From Pseudomonadota bacterium (GTDB lineage: Bacteria; Pseudomonadota; Alphaproteobacteria; Rhizobiales; Tepidamorphaceae), in assembly GCA_023435545.1 (NCBI GenBank), contig JAEYRQ010000022.1, positions 1 through 6,006 of the forward strand: a DNA stretch of 6,006 bases. The letters are read 5' to 3'. The translations under genes were made by a program, and so were the position numbers. The notes below the pieces were generated by a model. The model ran no database searches. It saw only the letters and a program-made list of their open reading frames with translations, and was not told the origin of the DNA. Every line of letters starts with the position of its first letter. Position 1 is the first letter of the stretch. This document shows positions 1 through 5,546 of the stretch, piece after piece.

Positions 1-198
1 ATCCGCACCTTCATCCGGCTGGGCGAGGAACTGGGAGTCCAGGTGGTCGCAGAAGGCGTCGAAACCCCCTCGCAGCTCGAAGCGCTGCGCGCGACGGGGT
101 GCGCGATAGTCCAGGGCTATCTGCTCGCAAGGCCGGACACCGTCGAGACGTTCGCCGAACGACTCGAGAGCCGCTCGCCGAGGGCCGCCGTCACCTGA
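1..198 (+). CDS. EAL-domain protein, C-terminal fragment (cyclic-di-GMP phosphodiesterase type)
   Basis: Only the last 65 codons are in the window; the gene starts to the left and ends at TGA 196-198. The visible part reads as the end of an EAL domain. VVAEGVET, at visible residues 15-22, is the conserved segment carrying a catalytic-site glutamate in c-di-GMP phosphodiesterases. QGYLLARP, at 38-45, matches the usual QGY-(L/Y)-x-x-(R/K)P motif near the domain end. A short tail of about 20 residues follows, with no further domain. Such proteins hydrolyse c-di-GMP to pGpG and influence motility, biofilm and cell-cycle behaviour. The N-terminal part, including the EAL signature itself and any GGDEF, PAS or membrane sensor domain, cannot be seen. 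Whether the protein is an active phosphodiesterase, a degenerate binder or a dual GGDEF-EAL protein is therefore open. It converges on the coiled-coil gene with only 26 bp between stop codons. Confidence 0.87.
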   Translation: MRTFIRLGEELGVQVVAEGVETPSQLEALRATGCAIVQGYLLARPDTVETFAERLESRSPRAAVT

Positions 199-224
199 TC
201 GAAACCACCGCGGACTGGCCAGGT

Positions 225-1421
225 CTACTCGCCGGGGGTCAGGTCGGCTTCCTTCATCCGCTGCGCCAGCGGAACACGGGCAGCGGCCTGCCGGCCGCGC
301 CGCGTCGTCCGCTTGCTCCCGGCTCGCCTTTCGGGTTCGGGCGCCGGCGCCGCGGGCGTCTCGATCATCGCGCGGATCTCATCGCTGCCCGACTGGGCGG
401 TGAGCCGCGTGATCCGCGCCGCGAGATCGTTGATGTTCTCGCGAAGCTGCGCCTGCGCCTCCGCCGTCGCAGCCTTGTCCGCCCCTGGCTTGGCCTCGCC
501 GCCCTTCAGCCTGGCGACCTCGCGGTCGCGGTATTCGAGCTTCGCCTCCAGGTCGGCGATGCGGCTCTTCAGCTCGCCGCGCTCGCGTCCAAGCTTGGCA
601 ATCTCTTCCTCGAGGTTCATGCGCCTGAGCTCCGCCGCCGAGAGTGCCGACGTCTTCTCGGCCACCCGTTCGCGTTGCGCGGTCAGCAGGTCGGCCAGTT
701 CCACCGTCCGCCGCCGGCGCTCCCGTGACAGGTCACGCCGCCGGGCAACCCGCCGCCGTAGCGAGCCGATGAGCCTGTCGCGCTGCTTCAGCACGCCGGT
801 CAGCTCGTCCACTTCGGAGGCGTTGCCTTCGGACTCGATCGACTTCGTGGCGAGCGCCGCGCGAAGCTCGCCGACGCGGCCCTCGGCCGTTTCCAACCCG
901 GTCTTGAGATCGGCGATCTCCCCGCGCGCCGCCTTGAGTGCGCTCCTCGCCTCGTCCAGCTCAGCGGCCTTGGCGCGGACATTGTCGTTGGCCACGGAGA
1001 TAGCCTGCTGCTTCTCCTTCAGCGCCACGGTCTGCTCGGCGATGTGCTTCTCCAGGGCGAGGATCGTCGAGGACATGTCATCGACGCGCTCCTCGAGCTC
1101 CTCGACAACCTGCTGGCGGTCGTCCAGCTCGGTCTCGAGTTCGCGCAGCTCAGCCTCGCGGCGGCTCAGCGCTATCTGGCCTGCAACAGACGAGCGCTTG
1201 AGCCGATCGAGCTGCACCTCGACCTTTCGCAACTCCACCGCATGATCGGCGCGTATGAGGTCCTGCTCGGCCCTGATCTCCGCCATCGTCAGCGGCGCCG
1301 TCGCGCGGACGCGCCGCTCGACGAGGCGCGCGGTCCTGCGCAACAGCGTCGGCGCGACGAGCAACACGATCAGCAGGGCGACGAGCGCGCCGAGTGTGAA
1401 GACGACGAGGTTCTCGATCAT
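225..1421 (-). CDS. Membrane-anchored long coiled-coil protein of unknown function
   Basis: The protein has 398 residues. Residues 4-26 are a single hydrophobic helix (VVFTLGALVALLIVLLVAP) followed by an arginine-rich stretch (RRTARLVERRVR), so the bulk is probably cytoplasmic by the positive-inside rule. From about 45 to 345 it is almost unbroken coiled coil, rich in Glu, Arg, Leu and Ala with heptad-like spacing. A strongly basic patch at 222-238 (RRRVARRRDLSRERRRR) interrupts the acidic pattern. The C-terminus (about 355-398) is Pro/Ala-rich, then basic and disordered. I recall similar rhizobial proteins with the same N-terminal layout (short TM, R-rich linker, then a 'T-P-L-T-M-A-E-I' type segment), annotated only as hypothetical. 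The ATG at 1421 is preceded by AGGT eight bases upstream, and the membrane helix starts at residue 4, so the start is secure. It lies downstream of eipA in the same direction across a 119-bp gap. A structural, scaffold or envelope role is only a guess. Confidence 0.85.
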   Translation of the reverse strand: MIENLVVFTLGALVALLIVLLVAPTLLRRTARLVERRVRATAPLTMAEIRAEQDLIRADHAVELRKVEVQLDRLKRSSVAGQIALSRREAELRELETELDDRQQVVEELEERVDDMSSTILALEKHIAEQTVALKEKQQAISVANDNVRAKAAELDEARSALKAARGEIADLKTGLETAEGRVGELRAALATKSIESEGNASEVDELTGVLKQRDRLIGSLRRRVARRRDLSRERRRRTVELADLLTAQRERVAEKTSALSAAELRRMNLEEEIAKLGRERGELKSRIADLEAKLEYRDREVARLKGGEAKPGADKAATAEAQAQLRENINDLAARITRLTAQSGSDEIRAMIETPAAPAPEPERRAGSKRTTRRGRQAAARVPLAQRMKEADLTPGE

Positions 1422-1521
1422 CGGGTCGACCTGCGTGCCAGCCCGGCGCGCATCACAATCACTGTTCCCGTAGCCTCACACCACAGGCGGATGCGGCGCA
1501 ATCTAGCTGTTTGTCGGGCAA

Positions 1522-1538
1522 CACTCCAGTGCGGAGTG
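1522..1538 (-). terminator. Small hairpin just after the eipA stop
   Basis: On the minus strand a perfect 6-bp inverted repeat, CACTCC/GGAGTG with a 5-base loop, begins two bases after the eipA TGA. It is not followed by a clear T run, so it may be a weak or factor-assisted terminator, or a 3'-end stabilising hairpin. It would partly separate eipA from the coiled-coil gene downstream. Confidence 0.35.
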
Positions 1539-1540
1539 CG

Positions 1541-2128
1541 TCAGAACGGATTCCAGGTCGCCTCTCGGGTAAGCTTGAGGTAGCCGACATTCAGGCCCAG
1601 ACGGGCCCCGACACCGCTGCGGATCGGTGCAACATAGATGTTGCGATTCGAGTAGAGGGAGACGCCGAAGCCCGCGATCAGATAGGCGGAACCGTTCACC
1701 CCGCCGTAGTACCTGTAGAGGTCGTCGACCGAATCGAGGTTGTAGATCAGCATCATCGTCCGGGCGCCGTCGCCGCCCACATCCCACCCGATCGACGGGC
1801 CCTGCCAGTAGACCTTGTGACTGCCGGCGTTCTTGGTGTTCAGCCGCCCCTCGCCGTAGCGCAGACCCGCGATGAAGGCGCCGCCGCCCTCCTCGCCGAG
1901 CACGTAGCCGTTCGGTCGGCCCTGCCGGCTGAACAGGTATTCCACCGACTGCGCCAGGCCTTGCGAGACCGATCCGAAGAAGGAATGCCCCTCCTGGACG
2001 ATTTCGTCCATGGAGTAGGAGCCGGGGGAATTGGGATCGGCAGCCTGGGCGAGCAGGCGGGCAGGCACCAGCGAGCCTGCGGCAAGAGCCGCGGCCCCGG
2101 TGATCAGCGAGCGCCGTGTCTGGGTCAT
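1541..2128 (-). CDS. eipA: EipA-like envelope integrity protein (DUF1134), exported
   Basis: The 195-residue protein matches the DUF1134 family, whose studied member is Brucella EipA, a periplasmic protein needed for envelope integrity and virulence. Residues 1-29 form an export signal. TRRSLITG at 4-11 has a twin-arginine pair and is followed by a hydrophobic Ala/Leu core and an AQA cleavage site, so Tat export is plausible. The mature part shows the family landmarks: NGYVLGEEGGGAF (73-85), GLRYGEGRL (88-96), VYWQGPSIGWDVGGDGA (106-122), the GVNGSAYL segment (143-150), and the C-terminal APIRSGVGARLGLNVGYLK followed by TWNPF. Length is normal for the family. I chose the ATG at 2128, not the in-frame ATG at 2149, because a strong GGAGGG (2136-2141) sits seven bases upstream of it and it places the twin arginine at residues 5-6. 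The promoter region is shared with the divergent YHS gene and contains CtrA-like half-sites, in keeping with reported CtrA control of eipA in Brucella. Confidence 0.9.
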   Translation of the reverse strand: MTQTRRSLITGAAALAAGSLVPARLLAQAADPNSPGSYSMDEIVQEGHSFFGSVSQGLAQSVEYLFSRQGRPNGYVLGEEGGGAFIAGLRYGEGRLNTKNAGSHKVYWQGPSIGWDVGGDGARTMMLIYNLDSVDDLYRYYGGVNGSAYLIAGFGVSLYSNRNIYVAPIRSGVGARLGLNVGYLKLTREATWNPF

Positions 2129-2135
2129 TGTTAGT

Positions 2136-2141
2136 CCCTCC
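2136..2141 (-). promoter_or_regulatory. Ribosome binding site deciding the eipA start
   Basis: GGAGGG on the minus strand lies seven bases before the ATG at 2128. The upstream in-frame ATG at 2149 has no comparable site and would place this sequence inside the coding region. Confidence 0.7.
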
Positions 2142-2181
2142 GTCGACATGCGGCCGGCGACCCCCGGCTTGTTTCGCTTGC

Positions 2182-2187
2182 GTTAAC
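2182..2187. promoter_or_regulatory. Palindromic GTTAAC, possible CtrA half-site upstream of eipA
   Basis: GTTAAC reads the same on both strands and contains TTAAC, the core half of the CtrA consensus (TTAA-N7-TTAAC). It lies about 54 bases upstream of the eipA ATG and about 49 bases before the YHS start. No second TTAA stands at the canonical spacing, so it would be a half-site only. A HpaI-type hexamer can also arise by chance. Confidence 0.35.
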
Positions 2188-2235
2188 GGTCGCGCGCGAA
2201 ACTCGCCCGGCCCTGCGGCGGATAGTTGCGAACTG

Positions 2236-2243
2236 ATGGTTAA
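2236..2243 (-). promoter_or_regulatory. TTAACCAT, CtrA-type half-site overlapping the YHS start codon
   Basis: The minus strand reads TTAACCAT, which matches the half-site form of the CtrA motif reported in several alphaproteobacteria. It lies about 108 bases upstream of the eipA start and exactly covers the ATG and next codons of the divergent YHS gene. The two TTAA tetramers of this divergent region are the only ones I find in the window. This makes a functional role more likely than chance, but the sequence alone does not prove binding. Confidence 0.4.
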
Positions 2244-2706
2244 AATTGTGTCTTCATGCCGACGCTGGTGGACGCTGCGGGCGATCGGGCTCGCCGTCGC
2301 AATGACCTGGGGCCCGGCTGCTGTCGCCCAAGCCGTCGTCACCGACGCGACGACCGGATTCGCTATCCTCGGCTACGATCCCGTCGCCTATTTCGCCGAT
2401 GGGCAACCCCGCGAGGGCCAGGACTACGAGGCCGAGTGGGGCAAGGTCACCTGGAGGTTTGCCAACGAGGGCAACCGCCAGGCCTTCGTCGAGGCACCAG
2501 AGGTCTACGCTCCGCTGTTCGGAGGACACTGCGCCGTGGCACTGTCGCGCGGCTATGCCGCCGAGGGCGACCCGAACTTCTGGCTGATCTACCGCAACCG
2601 TCTGGTCCTGTTCCACACCGACGCCAATCGGCGGCTCTTCGTCACCGATCCAGAGACATTCCTGCGGCAGGCGTTGGAGGAGAGCGCCACTATCTTCCGG
2701 CACTGA
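2236..2706 (+). CDS. Secreted YHS-domain protein
   Basis: The protein has 156 residues. Residues 1-33 look like a Sec signal peptide: a basic n-region with CRRWW, a hydrophobic core and an AVAQA cleavage site. The mature part is one YHS-type domain. GYDPVAYF (46-53) matches the family opening, WRFANEGNRQAF (73-84) the middle, and GGHCAVALSRGYAAEGDPNFW (96-116) the region with the conserved cysteine (Cys99). The usual G-(Y/H)-C and W-x-I features are present. YHS domains are often associated with metal-binding or metal-transport proteins, but the function of these small periplasmic versions is not established. The start at 2236 puts the signal peptide at the very N-terminus; the Shine-Dalgarno (GCGGA-like, about 12 bases away) is weak. 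It diverges from eipA across 107 bp and converges on cysQ with 14 bp between stops. Confidence 0.86.
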   Translation: MVKIVSSCRRWWTLRAIGLAVAMTWGPAAVAQAVVTDATTGFAILGYDPVAYFADGQPREGQDYEAEWGKVTWRFANEGNRQAFVEAPEVYAPLFGGHCAVALSRGYAAEGDPNFWLIYRNRLVLFHTDANRRLFVTDPETFLRQALEESATIFRH

Positions 2707-2720
2707 GCGGCCGGAGCGTT

Positions 2721-3569
2721 TCAGGGAGCGGTGGGCGCGCTGCCCCACGCCACGAAATGCGGATTGTCGAAGCCGCGCTCGCGCTTGGCGTAGACGAGCG
2801 GCGCCCCATCGACGGTCAGCACGGTGCCACCCGCCGCCTCGAGCACCGCCTGCCCGGCGGCGGTGTCCCATTCCATCGTCCGGCCGAGGCGCGGGTAGAG
2901 ATCCGCCGCACCCCGCGCGACCAGCACGAATTTCAGGGAGGATCCGGCGCTGGCGGTGTCGACGACGCCGTGCCTTGCGAGAAACTCGTCCGTCTCCTCG
3001 CCCCGGTGCGAGCGGCTCGCCACGGCAACCGGTCCGCCCTCGGGGACATCGCGTGTCCGCAGCGGGCGCCAGTCGGCAGCCTCCGGACTGTCGTCGGGGG
3101 TCAAGGTGGCCTCGAAGGCCCCGCCCTTCCCGTCTCCGCCGGTTCTGTCGCCGCCCCGCCTGTCACCAACCGCCATCATGCCGAGAGCTGGCGCATAGAC
3201 CACACCCGCCACCGGCACGCCGGCCTCAATGAGAGCGATGTTGACGGTGAACTCGCCGTTGCGGCGGACGAACTCCCTGGTGCCGTCGAGCGGATCGACC
3301 AGGAAGAAGCGCTCCCCGACAGCCGGCACCTTGCCCGCGGACGCTGCCTCCTCCGCGATTACCGGCACGCCCGGCTCGAGCTCGGCCAGCCGCTTCAGGA
3401 TGATCGCCTCGGCCCTGGCGTCCGCTTCGGTGACGGGGCTTGCATCGTCCTTGTGCTCGACGGCGAAGTCGCTGCCATAGACCTGGAGGATAGCCGCTCC
3501 CGCCTCCAGCGCGATCCCAGCGAGCGCAAGAGCCCGCGTCGTCGGCCGGCCCGCTGTGTTCCCGGTCAT
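2721..3569 (-). CDS. cysQ: CysQ-type 3'(2'),5'-bisphosphate nucleotidase
   Basis: The 282-residue protein belongs to the inositol monophosphatase-like, Mg-dependent, Li-sensitive phosphatase superfamily. CysQ members convert 3'-phosphoadenosine 5'-phosphate to AMP, relieving PAP build-up from sulfate assimilation. Metal-site motifs are all present: DDASPVTEAD (41-50), VIAEEA (70-75), VDPLDGTREF (91-100, with D92 and D95) and EWDTAAGQAVLEAAGG (233-248, with D235). GSSLKF (209-214) is the usual pre-core motif, and the VDPLDGT(R/K)EF form favours CysQ over SuhB-like inositol phosphatases. The odd part is a Gly/Asp/Arg loop at 135-149 made of three tandem five-residue units, GDRRG-GDRTG-GDGKG. 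The ATG at 3569 has AGGGG about nine bases upstream. It follows the SDR gene by 87 bp in the same direction and may be cotranscribed with it, though no functional link is evident. Confidence 0.9.
   Translation of the reverse strand: MTGNTAGRPTTRALALAGIALEAGAAILQVYGSDFAVEHKDDASPVTEADARAEAIILKRLAELEPGVPVIAEEAASAGKVPAVGERFFLVDPLDGTREFVRRNGEFTVNIALIEAGVPVAGVVYAPALGMMAVGDRRGGDRTGGDGKGGAFEATLTPDDSPEAADWRPLRTRDVPEGGPVAVASRSHRGEETDEFLARHGVVDTASAGSSLKFVLVARGAADLYPRLGRTMEWDTAAGQAVLEAAGGTVLTVDGAPLVYAKRERGFDNPHFVAWGSAPTAP
3123..3167 (-). repeat. Three tandem 15-bp units inside cysQ
   Basis: Three consecutive 15-base units (3153-3167, 3138-3152, 3123-3137 on the minus strand) each begin GG-N-GAC and encode GDRRG, GDRTG and GDGKG. 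The array keeps the reading frame. It lies in a surface loop between the strand after VVYAPALG and the next conserved block, a region that tolerates length variation in this family. Confidence 0.7.
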
Positions 3570-3656
3570 GTGGTGCTGCCCCTGCCCGTCTGCTGTTCCA
3601 CGCGCTTTCGGGGCGCCACTTAGCAGATCGGGCGAGGCGCGGACAGCCCAGGTCCA

Positions 3657-4412
3657 TCAGGTCGGACTGTCGACCGTGGAAATGCCGCCGTCGACCGGCA
3701 GCTCGATCCCCGTGGAGAAGGTGGCATCGAAGCCGAGGAACAGCGCGGCGCGGGCGATCTCGTCCACGGTGCCGTGGCGCTTCATGGGCGTGGCCAGATC
3801 TCCGATGCTCGCCAGGTCCCGCCGCTCGTCCGCAGTCATGCCGGCAACGCCGAGCGTCGGGGTGTCGATGAACCCGGGGGCAAGGCAGTTGACGCGCACG
3901 TTTCGGCCGACCAGCTCCGCCGCCAGACCCTGCGCAAATGCCCGCACGGCGGCCTTGGTGCCCATGTAGACGCTCATCGAGGGCGAGGCCGTGGCGGGCG
4001 TGACCGTGGTAGCGGTGATCGATCCGCCGTCCCTGACGAGCGGCGCCAGGCGCTGCATCGCGAAGAACGCGCCCCTGGCATTGACGGCGAACTGGCGATC
4101 GAAGCTCGCCTCGGTGACCGAGTCGAACGGGGCGAACTCGGCGATGGCCGCGAAGATGAACATCGCATCGAGAGGGTAGAACGCACGCGCGACCGTGTCG
4201 GCGAGCGATGCCAGATCCCCTGCATCCGAGATGTCCGACTGCAGGACGGTGGCACGGTCTCCCAGCTCCCTCGCTACTCTCTCGGCATTCTCGGCATTGG
4301 CGCCGGTCAGCAGCACACGGGTGCCACCGTCGATCAGCATCCTGGCCGTGGCCAAACCCATCCCGTGAGTGCCCCCGATGACGAGGGCGGTCTTGTTGCG
4401 AAGGCGGTCCAT
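3657..4412 (-). CDS. Short-chain dehydrogenase/reductase (SDR) with atypical active-site residues
   Basis: The 251-residue protein has the classical SDR length and Rossmann fold: cofactor loop VIGGTHGMG (11-19), D60 in the adenine-contact QSDIS motif, N111 in VNARGAFF, catalytic YMGTK (Y149, K153), and RVNCLAPGFIDTP (173-185) with the P-G motif after the active site. The C-terminus ends in the usual ELPVDGG. Two family landmarks are altered. The NAG motif reads FAA (87-89), and the position 13 residues before Tyr149, normally the catalytic Ser, is Thr136. It probably reduces or oxidises a small alcohol or ketone using NAD(P), but the substrate is unknown. I chose the ATG at 4412 (GGGAG about nine bases upstream). 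The ATG at 4433 would add seven residues and would overlap the candidate operator. It is divergent from the lysR gene, which is its probable regulator, and lies upstream of cysQ. Confidence 0.9.
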   Translation of the reverse strand: MDRLRNKTALVIGGTHGMGLATARMLIDGGTRVLLTGANAENAERVARELGDRATVLQSDISDAGDLASLADTVARAFYPLDAMFIFAAIAEFAPFDSVTEASFDRQFAVNARGAFFAMQRLAPLVRDGGSITATTVTPATASPSMSVYMGTKAAVRAFAQGLAAELVGRNVRVNCLAPGFIDTPTLGVAGMTADERRDLASIGDLATPMKRHGTVDEIARAALFLGFDATFSTGIELPVDGGISTVDSPT

Positions 4413-4431
4413 CACGTGCAGCTCCCGTTCC

Positions 4432-4446
4432 ATCGGATCCGCCGAT
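4432..4446. promoter_or_regulatory. T-N11-A dyad, candidate LysR operator
   Basis: ATCGG-N5-CCGAT is a perfect 5-bp inverted repeat with T4433 and A4445 separated by exactly 11 bases, the hallmark of LysR-type recognition sites. It lies 20 bases upstream of the SDR start in the 115-bp region shared with the divergent lysR gene. A second palindrome, TGTGCACA (4486-4493), lies nearer the lysR start. Neither site is proven. Confidence 0.45.
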
Positions 4447-4527
4447 CGTATAGACCTGTGAACGCAGCGCCTGAAAGAACTGGAATGTGCACACAGCGTC
4501 CACAAACATGAACCATATCCGCCCGTG

Positions 4528-5436
4528 ATGTTCAGCCTCGATGACGCCAGCCTGTTCGCCAGGGTCGTGGAGCATGGAGGCTTCGCGGCCGCCTCCCGTG
4601 CCACGGGCCGCCCCAAGTCGACCTTGAGCAAGCGGGTCAGCGCGCTCGAGGACCAGCTCGGCGTCCGTCTCGTCAACCGCAATGCGCGCGGACTTTCATT
4701 GTCGGAGGCCGGCGAGGAGTTTCACCGCCATGTCCGCGCGATGCTCGCCGAGGCCGAGACGGCCGAGGCGCTGGTGAAGGAGCGGCTGGCCGAGCCGCGC
4801 GGCGCGGTGCGGATCACGGCCTCGGTGATCACCGCCCAGCATCACCTCTCGGCCGTCCTGCCGGACATCGCCCGCCAGCTGCCGCAGGTGCAGATCATGC
4901 TGCACGCGACCGACCGCATGGTCGACATCGTGCAGGAATCCTTCGACATCGCCGTGCGCGACCATCACGAGGCATTGCCATCGTCGGATCTGGTACAGCG
5001 GCGGATCGGCTTCGAGCCCGACCTGCTGGTCGCGGCGCCCACATATCTGGCGAACCATGACATGCCCACATCCCCCAGGGCGCTGGATGCGCATGACGGG
5101 CTGGTCAACGGGCCGATCGGAAGGCCCTTCGCCTGGCGGCTGGAGGATGGCCGGGGCAACAGCCTCGGCGTGTCGCCGCGCGTGCGTTTTCACGCCGACG
5201 ACCCGATGACCCTCGTCCGCGCGGCGCAGGGCGGCCTCGGCGTGGCGGCGCTGCCGCGTTCGATGTGCCTGCCGCACCTGTCCGATGGCACGCTGGTGCG
5301 GGTGCTGCCCGGCTGGACGGCCGGCGGCGCCACGACCACGCTGGTGTTTCCGCACCGGCGCGGACAGCTCCCATCGGTGCGGGCGGTGGCAGATCTGATC
5401 GTCGGGCGGCTGAAGGCCCGCCTGGAGGCGGATTGA
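4528..5436 (+). CDS. LysR-family transcriptional regulator
   Basis: The protein has 302 residues, typical of the family. An N-terminal winged helix-turn-helix occupies about residues 2-60. It contains FARVVEHGGFAAASRATGRP, the recognition helix STLSKRVSALEDQLG, then VRLVNRNARGLSLSEAGEEF. A linker helix follows (about 61-90). A periplasmic-binding-protein-like effector domain covers about 92-300, with VRITAS, FDIAVRDH, and a GGLGVAALP motif near 236-243 typical of the second subdomain. The region most resembles the CrgA-like branch. Adjacent GTG (4525) and ATG (4528) codons could both start it; I prefer the ATG, and the difference is one residue. No strong Shine-Dalgarno is visible. Its divergence from the SDR gene, with a T-N11-A dyad between them, suggests it controls that gene and itself. 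The effector is unknown. Confidence 0.93.
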   Translation: MFSLDDASLFARVVEHGGFAAASRATGRPKSTLSKRVSALEDQLGVRLVNRNARGLSLSEAGEEFHRHVRAMLAEAETAEALVKERLAEPRGAVRITASVITAQHHLSAVLPDIARQLPQVQIMLHATDRMVDIVQESFDIAVRDHHEALPSSDLVQRRIGFEPDLLVAAPTYLANHDMPTSPRALDAHDGLVNGPIGRPFAWRLEDGRGNSLGVSPRVRFHADDPMTLVRAAQGGLGVAALPRSMCLPHLSDGTLVRVLPGWTAGGATTTLVFPHRRGQLPSVRAVADLIVGRLKARLEAD

Positions 5437-5462
5437 CCGGCGCGAGGCACCGCCCCCCTCGG

Positions 5463-5491
5463 TTGTCGCATTTCGCCTCAGGATGTAACAC
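5463..5491 (+). promoter_or_regulatory. Possible chpT promoter
   Basis: TTGTCG (5463-5468) and TAACAC (5486-5491) are separated by 17 bases, a partial fit to a housekeeping -35/-10 pair. The -10 match is poor, so this is only a candidate. It lies between the lysR stop and the paired GATTC sites. Confidence 0.25.
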
Positions 5492-5504
5492 TCGCCCGAG
5501 GGCG

Positions 5505-5518
5505 GATTCTGCCGATTC
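5505..5518. promoter_or_regulatory. Two GATTC (GANTC) sites upstream of chpT
   Basis: GATTC occurs at 5505-5509 and again at 5514-5518, about 30-40 bases before the chpT ATG. GANTC is the target of the cell-cycle methylase CcrM in alphaproteobacteria. These are the only GANTC sites I find in an intergenic region of this window. Whether methylation affects chpT is not shown by sequence. Confidence 0.45.
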
Positions 5519-5546
5519 GCATGCCGGACAGCCGGGGCGTCATCCG

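Noticed and set aside
313..1245. 310-codon plus-strand frame rich in Ser and Arg
   Set aside because: It is antisense to the coiled-coil gene, and the Ser/Arg composition mirrors the Glu/Leu/Ala/Arg codons on the other strand.
2129..2149. Upstream eipA start at 2149
   Set aside because: It would place the strong GGAGGG inside the coding region and move the twin-arginine motif away from the N-terminus.
1503..2342. 279-codon minus-strand frame over eipA
   Set aside because: It spans eipA and its promoter in another frame. The eipA frame has DUF1134 landmarks, a signal peptide and a strong ribosome binding site, while this one has none.
2256..3623. 455-codon open frame on the plus strand
   Set aside because: It crosses the YHS gene in another frame and then runs antisense to cysQ. 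The translation is rich in Arg, Pro and Gly with no recognisable domain, as expected from a high-GC shadow frame.
3654..3657. ATG overlapping the SDR stop as the start of a further gene or cysQ extension
   Set aside because: The frame that follows is not the cysQ frame and continues as a shadow through cysQ with no motifs.
3226..4575. 449-codon open frame on the minus strand
   Set aside because: It overlaps the SDR and cysQ genes in a different frame, and both have full sets of family motifs in theirs. Its translation is low-complexity and Arg-rich.
4413..4682. N-terminal extension of the SDR gene to an ATG at 4682
   Set aside because: It would run through the divergent promoter and into lysR coding sequence. 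The Rossmann motif begins right after the ATG at 4412, as usual for the family.
5443..5461. Inverted repeat CGAGG/CCTCG after the lysR stop as a terminator
   Set aside because: The stem is only 5 bp with a 9-base C-rich loop and no T run; such short matches are common at this GC content.
5493..5504. CGCCC/GGGCG mini-hairpin before chpT
   Set aside because: The loop is only two bases and there is no T run. It could be a chance GC palindrome, so I did not call it a terminator.
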